A stretch of 64,000 nucleotides of DNA, taken from the NCBI RefSeq assembly GCF_005222485.1, contig NZ_CP029078.1, positions 5,669,501 to 5,733,500 of the forward strand, given 5' to 3'. The DNA comes from Streptomyces griseoviridis. GTDB taxonomy: Bacteria; Actinomycetota; Actinomycetes; Streptomycetales; Streptomycetaceae. The position numbers and the translations under genes were made by a program. Below, piece by piece: positions 16,736-28,745 of the stretch (the stretch's first letter is position 1; each line of letters begins with the position of its first letter). The notes under the pieces were generated by a model. It was not told the origin of the DNA. It made no database searches and was given only the letters and a program-made list of their open reading frames with translations.

Positions 16736-17038
16736 TCAGGCGGACGGCGATCCGGTGCCCGGGTCGCCGGGCGGGCGCCCCCTGCGGGGCAGCGGGCCCA
16801 CCTCGCCCGGCAGTCGGCCGGCCTCTTTGAGGGCCCTGCGCAGCAGGAACTCGATCTGCGCGTTGGCCGACCGCAGTTCGTCGCCCGCCCACCGCGCGAG
16901 CGCGTCGTGGACCGCGGGGTCCAGCCGCAGCAGCACCTGCTTGCGCTGCTGCGGCCGGCGCTTCCCGGGCGCGGCCCCGGCGGCCCCGGCCGACTCGGGG
17001 GTCGCGGGGGCCGCGGGGATGTCGGAGGGATCCGTCAC
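16736..17038 (-). CDS. Small ribbon-helix-helix-like protein coupled to the SPFH gene
   Basis: The 100-residue product has an Ala/Pro-rich N-terminus, then a basic segment and RKQVLLRLDPAVHDALARW followed by NAQIEFLLRRALKEAGR (about 31-74). This strand-helix-helix order and spacing match the Arc/MetJ-type ribbon-helix-helix fold. The C-terminus is Pro/Gly/Arg-rich. The GTG start overlaps the SPFH stop (GTGA at 17035-17038), so it is almost certainly translated together with the SPFH protein. It may regulate that gene or bind DNA or RNA elsewhere; neither role is demonstrated. Confidence 0.72.
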   Translation of the reverse strand: MTDPSDIPAAPATPESAGAAGAAPGKRRPQQRKQVLLRLDPAVHDALARWAGDELRSANAQIEFLLRRALKEAGRLPGEVGPLPRRGRPPGDPGTGSPSA

Positions 17039-17979
17039 TGGTAGAGCGTCCCGGTGTTCAGGACCGGCTGCGGGGCGCGGTCGCCGCACAGCACGACCAT
17101 CAGGTTCGACACCATCGCCGCCTTGCGCTCGTCGTCCAGTTCCACGATGTCCCGCTCGGAGATCCGGGCGAGCGCCGCCTCGACCATGCCGACCGCTCCC
17201 TCCACGATCTCCCGCCGGGCCGCCACGACCGCTCCGGCCTGCTGCCGCTGGAGCATCGCCGAGGCGATCTCGGGAGCGTACGCGAGGTGCGTGAAGCGCG
17301 ACTCGATGATCCGCACGCCGGCCGCCTCCACGCGCGCGTGCAGTTCGACGGCGAGCTTCTCGGTGATCTCCTCGGCGTTGCCGCGCAGCGAGAGCCCGCC
17401 CTCGTCGTGGGCGTCGTAGGGGTACTCGATGGCGATGTGCCGCACGGCCGCCTCGGTCTGGGTGGAGACGAACTCCAGGAAGTCGTCGACCTCGAAGACC
17501 GCCTGCGCGGTGTCCTGGACGTTCCACACCACGACCGCGGCCAGCTCGATCGGGTTGCCGTAGGCGTCGTTGACCTTGAGGACGGCGGTCTCGTGGTTGC
17601 GCACCCGGGTGGAGATCTTGGTGCGCGAGGTGAACGGGTTCACCCAGCGCAGCCCGTCCTGCCGGATCGTCCCCCGGTAGCGCCCGAAGAGCTGGACGAC
17701 CCGTGCCTCGCCCGGCGCCACCGTGTTCAGGCCGCACATCGCGATGAAGGAGGCGAGCGCGATGAGGATGCCGCCGATGATGAGCAGGGCCTTGCCGCCG
17801 GCCGAGGAGACGGCGGTGGCCGCTATGGTCACGCCGACCCCGACCAGCAGCCCGACCAGGCCGAGGAGCAGCGCGAGCCCGCCGCCGATGCTGTGCGCGG
17901 CGACCTCCCGCACGCGGGGTTCGGGCATCTCGGGTACGTCGGCGGTGGTGGTCTCCGGTGCGCTGTCGTGCACGGACAT
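17035..17979 (-). CDS. SPFH/Band 7 domain membrane protein
   Basis: The 314-residue protein has two hydrophobic segments at about 28-57 and 62-82, then an SPFH domain beginning [23 protein letters not shown] and containing [24 protein letters not shown] and [12 protein letters not shown]. The helical region ends with [33 protein letters not shown] proteins form membrane scaffolds related to stomatin, HflK/C and flotillin. It heads a two-gene operon with the ribbon-helix-helix protein. Client and role are unknown. Confidence 0.9.
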   Translation of the reverse strand: MSVHDSAPETTTADVPEMPEPRVREVAAHSIGGGLALLLGLVGLLVGVGVTIAATAVSSAGGKALLIIGGILIALASFIAMCGLNTVAPGEARVVQLFGRYRGTIRQDGLRWVNPFTSRTKISTRVRNHETAVLKVNDAYGNPIELAAVVVWNVQDTAQAVFEVDDFLEFVSTQTEAAVRHIAIEYPYDAHDEGGLSLRGNAEEITEKLAVELHARVEAAGVRIIESRFTHLAYAPEIASAMLQRQQAGAVVAARREIVEGAVGMVEAALARISERDIVELDDERKAAMVSNLMVVLCGDRAPQPVLNTGTLYQ

Positions 17980-18044
17980 GCGGGTCCCCCGTTCGTCAGG
18001 CGCCGGGCTGTCCGCCCGGCGCCGCCTGTCTCGTTCCGCGCCTA

Positions 18045-18070
18045 TCGCGGTTCTAGCTAACTGATATCAC
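18045..18070 (-). promoter_or_regulatory. AT-rich palindromic element upstream of the SPFH gene
   Basis: An unusually AT-rich patch includes TAGCTA and the palindrome TGATATCA (18062-18069), preceded by ATCGCGG. It lies about 80 bp upstream of the SPFH start and may hold its promoter and a regulator site. The assignment is tentative. Confidence 0.4.
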
Positions 18071-18264
18071 TTTACCCTGCCGGGCAACCCTTCACGCCTC
18101 TCGGCCGTCGGTTCCTTGGGGACGGGTGCTGATTGTCACGTCCGCAAAAGGCCGGATCACCGGACCTTTGCCATAACTGGCGGTGTTAGCTTTCTGAGCT
18201 GACCTTGGCGGCGAAGCTGTGTGACTTCTGAGCACACTTGAGCGAAGCGGAGCGGAACGGACCA

Positions 18265-20625
18265 ATGGGACGCGCGGATGAGAGACGAGCGCGACAGCGC
18301 GGTGGCCATCGCGCGGCGCCTCCACAACCGTCCGGGACCCACGCCCCCGGCGTCGGGGGCCGGGCCGAGGCCCGGAGAGCGGCACAGGGCAAGGGCCGGA
18401 GCAAGGGCAGGGGCAAGGCCGGCAAGGACGGCAGGAGCCTGATACGCCGGATGTTCACCTGGAAGAAGGTCGTCGGGACGCTGCTCGGGCTCTGCCTGCT
18501 GGGCATGGGCGCCTTCATCGCGCTCTACATGATGATCGGCATACCCGAGGGCAACGCCGACGCCCAGCTCCAGAGCAACGTCTACAAGTACAGCGACGGC
18601 ACCCTGATGACCCGCGACGGGCAGCGCAACCGCGAGGTCGTCGACCTGGCGAAGGTGCCCAAGAAGGTCCAGCTGACCTTCGTCGCCGCCGAGAACAAGA
18701 CCTTCTACAAGGACGCCGGTGTCGACCTCAGGGGCACCGCGCGCGGTCTGCTCAACACGGTCGCGGGCCGGGGCGCCCAGGGCGGTTCGACGATCACCCA
18801 GCAGTACGTCAAGAACTACTACCTGACGCAGGAACAGACCGTCACCCGCAAGCTCAAGGAACTGGTCATCTCGCTGAAGCTGGACCGGGAGAAGTCCAAG
18901 GACTACATCCTGGCCGGCTACATCAACACCAGCTACTACGGCCGCGGCGCCTACGGCATCCAGGCCGCCGCGCAGGCCTACTACCGCGTCGACGCCGACG
19001 AACTCACCGTCGAGCAGGGCGCGTACCTCGCCGCGCTGCTCCAGGCGCCGAGCCAGTACGACTGGGCCTCCGCCTCCGAGACCGGTAAGAAGCTGGTGAA
19101 GGAACGCTGGAACTACGTCCTCGACAACATGGTCGAGGAGGGCTGGCTCGACCAGGGCAAGCGGACGTCGATGACGTTCCCGGTCCCCAAGGACCCGAAG
19201 GCGGCGCCCGGGATGGGCGGCCAGGTCGGCTACCTGGTCGACGCGGCCAACAACCAGCTGGCCAGGCAGCTCGTCGCGCAGGGCACGGCCGACAACGTCA
19301 ACGACGCCGTGACGATGGTCAAGGCGGGCGGCTGGAACATCACGCTGAACATCGACAAGAAGCGGCAGGCCGCGCTGGAGGAGGCCGCGAAGACGCAGCT
19401 GACCAGCAAGCTCGACCCGAAGGAGCGCGACGTCGACGCGGACGTCCAGGCCGGTGCGGTGTCCGTCGACCCGAAGACCGGCGCGGTGGTCGCGCTGTAC
19501 GGCGGCCAGGACTACTACAAGCACTTCCGCAGCAACGCGACCCGGGTCGACTACCAGCCGGCCTCGACCTTCAAGCCGGTCATCCTGGCCGCCGCCTTCG
19601 ACGAGGCCGCGAAGACCCAGGACGGCAAGGAGATCGACGCCAACACCCTGTACGACGGCACGAGCAAGCGCCCGGTTGTCGACAACGGCGTGAAGGTCGG
19701 CTTCGCCCCGGAGAACGAGGACGACGCCAGCTACGGCGACGTCACCGTCCAGACGGCCATGAACAAGTCCGTGAACTCCGTCTTCGCGCAGATGGGCGTG
19801 GACGTCGGCATGGACAAGGTGCTCAAGGTGGCCGGCCAGATGGGCATGGACACCGCCGAGCTGAAGTCGGTGCCCGCGCAGACCCTCGGCACCATGGGCG
19901 CGAGCCCGCTCCAGATGGCGGGCGTGTACGCGACCCTCGACAACCACGGCAAGAAGGTCACACCGACCATCCTCAAGTCGGCGGAGAGCAGCACCCGCAC
20001 GGTCGACCTGCCCGACCCGATCGGTAAGCAGATCATCAGCCGCGAGGCAGCCGACTCCGTCACCTCGGTGCTGACGGGCGTGGTCGACGACGGTACGGCC
20101 AAGGTGTCGGTGCGCGACAACACCGAGCGCGACGGCCGCAAGGTCGCCGGCAAGACCGGCACCTCCGACGAGAACCGCTCGGCGTGGTTCACCGGCTTCA
20201 CCCCCGACCTGGTCACCTCGGTCGGCCTGTTCGGCGAGGACCACAAGACGTACGCGCAGGTCTCGATGTACAAGGCGGGCGGTGTGCCGCGCGTCAACGG
20301 CGGTGGCTTCCCGGCGCAGATCTGGGCGATGTACACCTTCGGGGTGTCGTCGAAGAACGCCCGGTTCGACCTGGACACCACGCAGGGCGCGGCGGTCCAG
20401 CCGTCCCAGGCGCCGACCCCGAGCGACACGCCGTCCCAGACGCCGAGCCAGACGCCGAGCGAGTCCCCGAGCGACACCTCGTCGCCGCCCAGCGAGACAC
20501 CGTCGCAGACGCCGTCCCAGACCCCGTCCCAGACCCCGACGACCACACCCCCGTCCCAGACCCCGAGCCAGACCCCGACGGAGGAGATCCCGGACGACCC
20601 CCTGAACCCGAACAACGAGCAGTAG
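18265..20625 (+). CDS. Class A penicillin-binding protein (transglycosylase/transpeptidase)
   Basis: The 786-residue enzyme polymerises and cross-links peptidoglycan outside the membrane. It has a basic cytoplasmic N-terminus, one transmembrane anchor (about 69-92), a GT51 glycosyltransferase domain (AAENKTFYKDAGVD with catalytic Glu143; GGSTITQQYVKN) and a transpeptidase domain with STFK (Ser434), SVN (Ser502-Asn504) and KTG (Lys630-Gly632). The C-terminal 80 residues are repeats of Thr-Pro-Ser-Gln type, likely a disordered wall-spanning tail. An in-frame TTG at 18238 exists, but the ATG at 18265 with GCGGAGCGGA before it is preferred. A bidirectional hairpin follows at 20640-20668. Confidence 0.92.
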   Translation: MGRADERRARQRGGHRAAPPQPSGTHAPGVGGRAEARRAAQGKGRSKGRGKAGKDGRSLIRRMFTWKKVVGTLLGLCLLGMGAFIALYMMIGIPEGNADAQLQSNVYKYSDGTLMTRDGQRNREVVDLAKVPKKVQLTFVAAENKTFYKDAGVDLRGTARGLLNTVAGRGAQGGSTITQQYVKNYYLTQEQTVTRKLKELVISLKLDREKSKDYILAGYINTSYYGRGAYGIQAAAQAYYRVDADELTVEQGAYLAALLQAPSQYDWASASETGKKLVKERWNYVLDNMVEEGWLDQGKRTSMTFPVPKDPKAAPGMGGQVGYLVDAANNQLARQLVAQGTADNVNDAVTMVKAGGWNITLNIDKKRQAALEEAAKTQLTSKLDPKERDVDADVQAGAVSVDPKTGAVVALYGGQDYYKHFRSNATRVDYQPASTFKPVILAAAFDEAAKTQDGKEIDANTLYDGTSKRPVVDNGVKVGFAPENEDDASYGDVTVQTAMNKSVNSVFAQMGVDVGMDKVLKVAGQMGMDTAELKSVPAQTLGTMGASPLQMAGVYATLDNHGKKVTPTILKSAESSTRTVDLPDPIGKQIISREAADSVTSVLTGVVDDGTAKVSVRDNTERDGRKVAGKTGTSDENRSAWFTGFTPDLVTSVGLFGEDHKTYAQVSMYKAGGVPRVNGGGFPAQIWAMYTFGVSSKNARFDLDTTQGAAVQPSQAPTPSDTPSQTPSQTPSESPSDTSSPPSETPSQTPSQTPSQTPTTTPPSQTPSQTPTEEIPDDPLNPNNEQ

Positions 20626-20639
20626 CGGCCCGACACGAA

Positions 20640-20668
20640 GGGGCGCCCGGCACAGTGCCGGGCGCCCC
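20640..20668. terminator. Bidirectional hairpin between the PBP and catalase genes
   Basis: GGGGCGCCCGGCAC (20640-20653) and GTGCCGGGCGCCCC (20655-20668) are perfect inverted arms around a single central base. The element sits between the two convergent stop codons and can terminate both transcripts. Confidence 0.85.
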
Positions 20669-20686
20669 TCCGCGTGCCGTCCGTGA

Positions 20687-22150
20687 TCAGCCGGCGTCGA
20701 GCTCCTTCGCCACGCGGGCGCCGAGGTCCTTGTCGACGTTCCGCCAGTACTCGATGGCACGGGCCAGCACCGGGGCCGAGACGCCGTCCTTGAGGTGGCC
20801 GGTGATGTTGGTGACCAGCCGGTCGCGGGCCGCGTCGTCCAGGACCTCGCGGACCTGGGTGCCGGCCTGGCCGAAGTCGTCGTCCTCGCTGTGCAGGGCG
20901 TACGCCTCCCGCACCATCTCGCCCGCCGCCTGCCAGCCGGCGACGTCACCGAAGCGTCCGACGTCCGCCGCCGGGCCGCCGTACGAGTTGGGCGCGTACG
21001 GGGCGCCGACCCGGGCCGGCTCGTAGCGCATCGCGCCGTCCTTGGCGTACGAGTTCACCGGGGAGTGCGGCCGGTTGGGCGGCAGCTGGGTGTAGTTCGC
21101 GCCGATGCGGTAGCGGTGCGTGTCCGGGTAGGAGAACAGCCGGCCGAGGAGCATCTTGTCCGGCGACGGGCCGATGCCAGGCACCAGGTTCGACGGCTCG
21201 AACGCGGCCTGTTCGATATGGACGAAGTAGTCCTCGGGGTTCTGGTTCAGAGTCATCCGGCCCAGCTCGATCAGCGGGTAGTCGCCGTGCGGCCACACCT
21301 TCGTCAGATCGAACGGGTTGAACCGGTAGCCGGGCGCGTCCTCGAACGGCATGACCTGCACGTACACCGTCCAGGTCGGGTGCTCGCCGCGGTCGATGGA
21401 GTCGAACAGGTCGCGCCGGTGCAGGTCGGGGTCCTCCCCGGCCAGCCGGTCGGCGTCGGCCTGGGTGAGGAACTCGATGCCCTGGTCGGTCTTGAAGTGG
21501 TACTTGACCCAGAACCGCTCCCCGCCGCCGTTCACCCACATGTAGGTGTGCGACGAGTAGCCGTTCATGTGCCGGTACGACCTCGGGATGCCCCGGTCGC
21601 CCATCAGCCACGTCACCATGTGCGCGGACTCGGGCGAGAGGGTCCAGAAGTCCCACTGCATGTCGTGGTCGCGCAGGCCGTTGTCCACCCGTCGCTTCTG
21701 CGAGCGGATGAAGTCCTGGAACTTCTGCGGGTCCCGGACGAAGAAGACCGGGGTGTTGTTGCCGACCATGTCGTAGTTGCCGTGCTCGGTGTAGAACTTC
21801 AGCGCGAAGCCGCGCGGGTCGCGCCAGGTGTCGGGCGAGCCCTGCTCACCCGCGACGGTCGAGAAGCGCGCGAGCATCTCGGTCCGTTTGCCGGGCTGGA
21901 AGAGGTCCGCCTTGGTGAACTGGCTGACGTCGTTCGTCACCTCGAAGACGCCGTAGGCGCCACTTCCCTTGGCGTGGACCACACGCTCAGGTACCCGCTC
22001 CCGGTTGAACTGCGCCATCTTCTCGATGAGGTAGTGGTCCTGGAGCAGGATCGGGCCGTCCGCCCCGACGGTGAGCGAGTGCTCGTCGCTCTCCACGGGG
22101 ATGCCCGCGTTGGTCGTCGTGTACGGATCATGCCGGGGTGCCTGCGTCAC
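20687..22150 (-). CDS. Monofunctional haem catalase
   Basis: The 487-residue protein is a small-subunit clade catalase that dismutates hydrogen peroxide in the cytoplasm. The distal-pocket residues are present: His59 in [12 protein letters not shown] and Asn132 in [10 protein letters not shown], and the proximal haem Tyr lies in [12 protein letters not shown]. Length is normal for the clade. No fur-type gene is adjacent, unlike many catalase-peroxidase loci. A short symmetric element GCTCC...GGAGC occurs near 22250-22265 in the intergenic space before the phosphatase gene. Regulator unknown. Confidence 0.93.
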   Translation of the reverse strand: MTQAPRHDPYTTTNAGIPVESDEHSLTVGADGPILLQDHYLIEKMAQFNRERVPERVVHAKGSGAYGVFEVTNDVSQFTKADLFQPGKRTEMLARFSTVAGEQGSPDTWRDPRGFALKFYTEHGNYDMVGNNTPVFFVRDPQKFQDFIRSQKRRVDNGLRDHDMQWDFWTLSPESAHMVTWLMGDRGIPRSYRHMNGYSSHTYMWVNGGGERFWVKYHFKTDQGIEFLTQADADRLAGEDPDLHRRDLFDSIDRGEHPTWTVYVQVMPFEDAPGYRFNPFDLTKVWPHGDYPLIELGRMTLNQNPEDYFVHIEQAAFEPSNLVPGIGPSPDKMLLGRLFSYPDTHRYRIGANYTQLPPNRPHSPVNSYAKDGAMRYEPARVGAPYAPNSYGGPAADVGRFGDVAGWQAAGEMVREAYALHSEDDDFGQAGTQVREVLDDAARDRLVTNITGHLKDGVSAPVLARAIEYWRNVDKDLGARVAKELDAG

Positions 22151-22263
22151 GAGTGTCTCCCGTTCATCCGGAGAGGGGATCGGGTCAGGTCGTTCCGGGT
22201 ACCCCAGCAGTCAACGCCTCCAACATGATGTCGGCAACTTTTGGATCGGCTCCAATTCCGGAG

Positions 22264-24339
22264 CTAGTTCCGGTTCAGCTCGAACCACACCACTTTCCCG
22301 GTGCTCAGCCGTGTCGCACCCCACCGTCTGGCCAGTTTGTTGACCAGGTACAGGCCACGGCCGCCCTCGTCGGTGGCGCGTGCCTGGCGCAGTCTGGGCA
22401 GCTGCGGCACGTCGTCGCCGACCTCGCAGCGCAGCACGTCGGTGCGGAGCAGCCGCAGGGTGACCGGCCGTGACGCGTACCGGACGGCGTTCGTCACGAC
22501 CTCGCTGACCAGCAGCTCCACCGAGTCGCTCAGATCCTCCATGCCCCACCGGGACAGCGCCCTGCGGGCCAGCCGGCGGGCCCGCCCGGGAGCCGCGTCC
22601 TCCGGCTCCAGGAACCAGTACGCGACGTCGCTCGGCGCGATCCCGTCGAAGCGGGCGGCGAGCAGCGCGATGTCGTCGTCCCGGTCGCCGGGGCCGAGCA
22701 TGTCGAGCACCTCGTCGCAGAGCGCTTCGAGGGGCGGCGGGTGGTCGGGTCCGGTGAGCTGTGCGGTCGCGGCGAGCTTCTCGCGCAACTGTTCGATTCC
22801 GGTCCAGACGTCCCGCAGCCGGGACTCCACCAGCCCGTCCGTGTACAGCAGCAGGGTGGCCCCGGCCGGCGCGTCCAGCTCGACGGCCTCGAAATCGACC
22901 CCGCCGACACCGATCGGGGCGCCGGGCGGCACCCGCAGCACCTCGGCCCGACCACCCAGATGGAGCAGGATGGGCGGCGGATGCCCGGCGTTGGCGATGG
23001 TGATCCGGTGCGAGACCGGGTCGTACACCGCGTACAGGCAGGTCGCCATGCGGTCGCTGCCCAGCCGCTGGGCCTGCTCGTCCAGGTGGTGCAGCACCTC
23101 CTGCGGCGGCAGGTCGAGACCGGCCAGGGTCTGCGCCGTGGTGCGCAGCTGGCCCATGATCGCCGCCGAGGTCATGGAGTGACCCATGACGTCACCGACG
23201 ACCAGCGCGACCCGGCTGCCGGGCAGCGGGATCGCGTCGTACCAGTCGCCGCCCACCCGGGCCGTCTCGGCGGCAGGCAGATAGCGGGAGGCCAGCCTGA
23301 CACCCGTCGGGCGCGGCAGGTTCTCCGGCAGCATGGTGCGCTGCAGCTCGTCGGCGATGTACGCCTCGCGGCCGTAGAGCACCGCCTTGTCGATGCCCAG
23401 CGCGCTGTGCGTCGCCAGCTGGGCGGCGACCAGCAGATCGTCCGCCTCGAAGGCGATGCGCTCGGGGCGGCGCAGGAACAGCGCGGCACCGATCACCCGG
23501 CGCCGGCCGCGCAGCGGCGCGAGAATCGCGCGCTGTCCGGACGGGACGGTGAACTCGCCTCCCTCGCCGAGCAGTTCGGGCAGGGCCGCGCGGGCCGCCG
23601 GGGCGTCGGTGAACACCGGACGCACTCCACGCAGCACCTCGGCCAGGGCGCTGCCGGGTCGCACCTCGCACAGTTCGTTGCCGACCGTCTCCAGCTCCGA
23701 TGGCTCGGGCTGGAGGACCGGCGCGAAACCGCCGTCGGTGTCCCGTTCCGCCGGTATGCGGTCGGTCCTGCGCAGCCGCAGCAGCAACGGCCCCGTGGGC
23801 CGTTCGTCGCCGACCGGCAGCGGATCGCGCAGGTAGACCAGGATCGCGTCCGAGAACGTCGGGACGGTCGCCCGGCACAGGCCCATGACGATCTCGTCCA
23901 GGTCGATGCCGCGGGCGATCCGCCGGGTCGCGGCGCCCACGAAGCGCAGCCGGTCGCCGTCGCGCCGCATCGGTGTCGGCTGTCCCGGCGGCAGTCCCTG
24001 GCCCGACCGGCGCTCACCGCCGCCCAGCACCGGCGGCCGCTCGTTCTCGGTGCCCGGCTGCGAGGGGATGCCCTCGGGTGCCGGACGCGGCCGGTGGGTG
24101 TCCGGCTCCGCCGCGTCCGGCTGCGAGTGCTCCGAGTCCGTGCCGGCCTGACTCATGCCCTTGCCGCACGGCACCGCCGTCTCCGGTGTCGACGGCGTCT
24201 CGCCCGCGCGTGCCTGCGCGGGTAAGGCGCCCGACGGGGAGGCGGGCGCGGGCGCCGGGGTGCGCAGGAGCGCCCCGCGTGGGTCCGCGGGGTCGACGCC
24301 CGGCTGGGGGCGCTCGAAGGAGATGGGGTGCTCCGTCAC
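22264..24339 (-). CDS. GAF-PP2C (SpoIIE-type) phosphatase with C-terminal ATPase fold
   Basis: The 691-residue protein starts with a Pro/Ala-rich disordered region (1-125). A GAF sensor domain (about 130-325) is followed by a SpoIIE-like PP2C phosphatase (about 345-555: GGDWYDAIPL, VVGDVMGHS, LYTDGLVES, DRDDDIALLAARF supply the metal-binding acidic residues). The C-terminal HATPase_c anti-sigma-kinase-like domain spans about 570-690 (SELVSEVVTNAVRYA equivalent; GGRGLYLVNKLARRWG). Such proteins control anti-sigma/anti-anti-sigma switches in Streptomyces; partners cannot be read here. An internal ATG at residue 62 is an alternative start. It is a stand-alone gene between catalase and the DUF402 gene. 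Confidence 0.9.
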   Translation of the reverse strand: MTEHPISFERPQPGVDPADPRGALLRTPAPAPASPSGALPAQARAGETPSTPETAVPCGKGMSQAGTDSEHSQPDAAEPDTHRPRPAPEGIPSQPGTENERPPVLGGGERRSGQGLPPGQPTPMRRDGDRLRFVGAATRRIARGIDLDEIVMGLCRATVPTFSDAILVYLRDPLPVGDERPTGPLLLRLRRTDRIPAERDTDGGFAPVLQPEPSELETVGNELCEVRPGSALAEVLRGVRPVFTDAPAARAALPELLGEGGEFTVPSGQRAILAPLRGRRRVIGAALFLRRPERIAFEADDLLVAAQLATHSALGIDKAVLYGREAYIADELQRTMLPENLPRPTGVRLASRYLPAAETARVGGDWYDAIPLPGSRVALVVGDVMGHSMTSAAIMGQLRTTAQTLAGLDLPPQEVLHHLDEQAQRLGSDRMATCLYAVYDPVSHRITIANAGHPPPILLHLGGRAEVLRVPPGAPIGVGGVDFEAVELDAPAGATLLLYTDGLVESRLRDVWTGIEQLREKLAATAQLTGPDHPPPLEALCDEVLDMLGPGDRDDDIALLAARFDGIAPSDVAYWFLEPEDAAPGRARRLARRALSRWGMEDLSDSVELLVSEVVTNAVRYASRPVTLRLLRTDVLRCEVGDDVPQLPRLRQARATDEGGRGLYLVNKLARRWGATRLSTGKVVWFELNRN

Positions 24340-24631
24340 GCGTGTCGAATCCGTCCGTCCGGGGCTGCGCGCCGTGCGCGCGGTTCGTCCCGCAGTGTTG
24401 CCGATACCCGGAATACGTGCCCCAGGAACGGAATTCCCGCGTGGTCAGAGGTGCTTCCTGTGCCGCCGACGAACCGTCTGCGGCTCGCAACGGTGTCCTC
24501 GTACCCCTCGCTCACGTCCTGCCGCCCCTCGGTGACGATCGGCCAAGCCCAGCGCATGCTCCGGGAGTTGCTGCTGTGCGCCCTTGCGGAGGACGATCCT
24601 ACGGTTGTGGACCGGGGGCGCATCAAGGGTC

Positions 24632-25336
24632 TCATGTGGACACGTGCGCGGGCGTACGGTCCCAGTCCTCCGGGAGTGACGGTACAGCCCACGAGGGGTC
24701 GGGGCGCCAGTGCTGCCATCCTTCGCTGTACGGCGGGCCCCAGGCGTGGATCACCTCCACGGCCGCGTGTCCCGCCTCCCGCACCCGCCGGGCCTGCGCC
24801 TCGTCCATCAGACCGTCCCGCCGGGCCTGCGCGAACTCGTCCTCGTCGCGCCAGTCCCAACTGTGGTCCGGCTGCACCGTGATGTCCAGGAAATGGTCCT
24901 CGGAATCCACCCCACCGTCCCAACGGGTCAGCGGCGTCTCCAGGTTCACGTACCAGTTCTTGAACTGCCATCCCGGGTCCCAGAACAGCCACACCGACCA
25001 GGGCTCACCCGGTCTGGCGAGCTTCAGCACCCCGGTGCCGAACCAGTGGTCGCGCTGGACCGCGCGCGGCTTGGTGTACCGGGACTCCAGAGGTTCCTGG
25101 TGCACGGGAGTGCCATCGGCGAGCACCGGCTTGACGCACTCGGTCCCGGGGGCCATCCAGGCGGCGAGGAGATCGGCGTCGTCGCGCACGACGGTGACCG
25201 GGCGCGCGATGTGGATCCCCGGGCCGCCGTTCTCCCGGTAACGCCACAGGATCTGACTCCCGGGGTCCCAGAAACCCGTCGGACCGCCCGCTGTCACCCG
25301 CTTCGCGTCCCCGCGTACCGCTCCACCGTCTGCCAT
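24632..25336 (-). CDS. DUF402 domain protein
   Basis: The 234-residue protein shows the DUF402 pattern: ILWRYRENG near the N-terminus, WSVWLFWDPGWQFKNWYVNLETPLTR in the core and DHFLDITVQPDHSWDWRDEDEF with clustered acidic residues that bind metal in this fold. Characterised relatives are nucleoside tri/diphosphatases (staphylococcal Ntdp) and the phosphonate enzyme FomD. A metal-dependent nucleotide phosphatase is the best guess. The GTG for VTAGG at residue 15 is an alternative start. It is 84 bp upstream of fumC on the convergent-free side of the minus-strand group and is probably its own unit. Confidence 0.82.
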   Translation of the reverse strand: MADGGAVRGDAKRVTAGGPTGFWDPGSQILWRYRENGGPGIHIARPVTVVRDDADLLAAWMAPGTECVKPVLADGTPVHQEPLESRYTKPRAVQRDHWFGTGVLKLARPGEPWSVWLFWDPGWQFKNWYVNLETPLTRWDGGVDSEDHFLDITVQPDHSWDWRDEDEFAQARRDGLMDEAQARRVREAGHAAVEVIHAWGPPYSEGWQHWRPDPSWAVPSLPEDWDRTPAHVST

Positions 25337-25420
25337 GCACAGATATTAGGTGCCTGCGGCATACGACGCTGCGGTCCGCGTCACGGTTCAGGCCGGTCCA
25401 CGCGAAAGGTTCGCGTCCGG

Positions 25421-26806
25421 TTACGGGCGTGTCATCCGCAGGACATCCAGCGCCTCGTCCAACTGCTCGACCGTGAGGTCGCCGCGCTCCACGTACCCTC
25501 CGTCCAGGACGACCTGACGGATCGTCCGCCGTTCGGCGAGCGACTTCTTGGCGACCTTCGCCGCCTCCTCGTACCCGATGTACCTGTTCAGCGGGGTGAC
25601 GACGGACGGCGACGACTCCGCGTACTCACGGGCCCGCTCCCGGTCCGCCACGATCCCGTCCACGGTCCGGTCGGCCAGCAGCCGCGACACGTTGGCGAGC
25701 AGCCGCACCGACTCCAGCACGTTCTTCGCGATCACCGGCAGCATCACGTTCAGCTCGAAGTTGCCCGCCGCGCCCGCGGTGGCGACCGTCGCGTCGTTCC
25801 CGACGACCTGCGCGGCGACCATCAGGACCGCCTCGGGGATCACCGGGTTGACCTTGCCCGGCATGATCGACGAACCCGGCTGGAGATCGGGCAGCGCGAT
25901 CTCGGCGAGGCCGGTGCGCGGCCCCGACGCCATCCACCGCAGATCGTTGGCGATCTTCGTCAGGCCGACCGCGATGGTCCGCAGCTGCCCGCTGGTCTCG
26001 ACGATGCCGTCCCGCGCGCCCTGCGCCTCGAAGTGGTCCCTCGCCTCGGTCAGCGGCAGCCCGGTGGCGCGGGCCACCTCCGCGATGACGGCCGCGGCGA
26101 AACCGGGCGGGGTGTTGATGCCGGTGCCCACCGCGGTGCCGCCCAGGGGCAGCTCGGCGAGGCGCGGCAGCGACGCCCGCAGCCGCTCCACGCCGTACCG
26201 CACCTGCGCCGCGTACCCGCCGAACTCCTGACCGAGGGTCACCGGCGTGGCGTCCATGAGATGGGTGCGCCCCGACTTCACCACGTCGGAGAACTCCTCC
26301 GCCTTCCGGCCCAGGGCGGCGGCGAGGTGTTCGAGGGCCGGCACGAGATCACGGGTGACGGCGGCGGTCGCGGCGATGTGGATCGACGACGGGAAGACGT
26401 CGTTGGACGACTGCGAGGCGTTCACATGGTCGTTCGGGTGGACGTCCCGCCCGAGCCGCTCACTCGCCAGGGTGGCCAGCACCTCGTTGGTGTTCATGTT
26501 GGACGAGGTACCTGACCCGGTCTGGAACACGTCCACCGGGAACTGGTCGTCCCAACGCCCCTGCGCGACCTCGTCGGCCGCCTCCTGGATCGCCTCCGCG
26601 ATCTCCCGGTCGACCACCCCCAGCTCCGCGTTCACCTTCGCCGCCGCGCCCTTGACGCGGGCCAGCGCCTCGATGTGCGCCCGTTCGATCCGCTGCCCCG
26701 AGACCGGGAAGTTCTCGACGGCACGCTGCGTCTGGGCCCGCCACTTGGCGTCGGCGGGGACGCGGACCTCGCCCATGGAGTCGTGTTCGATGCGGTAGTC
26801 GCTCAT
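25421..26806 (-). CDS. fumC: Fumarate hydratase class II
   Basis: The 461-residue protein belongs to the aspartase/fumarase superfamily and interconverts fumarate and malate in the TCA cycle without an iron-sulfur cluster. It has the N-terminal [10 protein letters not shown], the [14 protein letters not shown] and [14 protein letters not shown] substrate-binding segments, the [17 protein letters not shown] region and the superfamily signature [11 protein letters not shown]. The ATG at 26806 matches the usual family N-terminus; a longer in-frame reading adds unrelated residues. It lies 103 bp from the class I enzyme, both transcribed leftward. Confidence 0.94.
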   Translation of the reverse strand: MSDYRIEHDSMGEVRVPADAKWRAQTQRAVENFPVSGQRIERAHIEALARVKGAAAKVNAELGVVDREIAEAIQEAADEVAQGRWDDQFPVDVFQTGSGTSSNMNTNEVLATLASERLGRDVHPNDHVNASQSSNDVFPSSIHIAATAAVTRDLVPALEHLAAALGRKAEEFSDVVKSGRTHLMDATPVTLGQEFGGYAAQVRYGVERLRASLPRLAELPLGGTAVGTGINTPPGFAAAVIAEVARATGLPLTEARDHFEAQGARDGIVETSGQLRTIAVGLTKIANDLRWMASGPRTGLAEIALPDLQPGSSIMPGKVNPVIPEAVLMVAAQVVGNDATVATAGAAGNFELNVMLPVIAKNVLESVRLLANVSRLLADRTVDGIVADRERAREYAESSPSVVTPLNRYIGYEEAAKVAKKSLAERRTIRQVVLDGGYVERGDLTVEQLDEALDVLRMTRP

Positions 26807-26909
26807 GACCTGTACAGCGAACGGCGCGGCCCGGATGTTCCGCCCGCTGGGCCGTCCGGGGGCGCGACCCTGTGACACCGGTCTCGCCCCCGGCCGCCCC
26901 GGGACGGCG

Positions 26910-28577
<1,668 letters not shown>

Positions 28578-28712
28578 CTCAGCCCATTCCTCACTCGGCG
28601 GACGACGGCCCGCCGACGCTGGCGGGCGCCACCAGCGTAGAACCTGCCTCTGACAACGATCCGGTCAGGTAAGGCTCAGTCGCGCGGAGACCGGTTGTCC
28701 ACACCCCCTAGT

Positions 28713-28745
28713 CGCGATCTATCGCGTTTGGGTACGCTGCTGCCG
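28713..28745 (+). promoter_or_regulatory. Promoter with CGCGAT-CT-ATCGCG palindrome, DUF1707 gene
   Basis: Arms CGCGAT (28713-28718) and ATCGCG (28721-28726) flank two bases and overlap the -35 zone. TACGCT (28733-28738) is a good -10 hexamer placed 7 bp before the GTG at 28745, which predicts a leaderless transcript. The palindrome is a candidate operator. Confidence 0.55.

Noticed and set aside
18157..20949. A 930-codon minus-strand open frame
   Set aside because: It is antisense to the class A PBP, whose catalytic motifs are clear on the plus strand.
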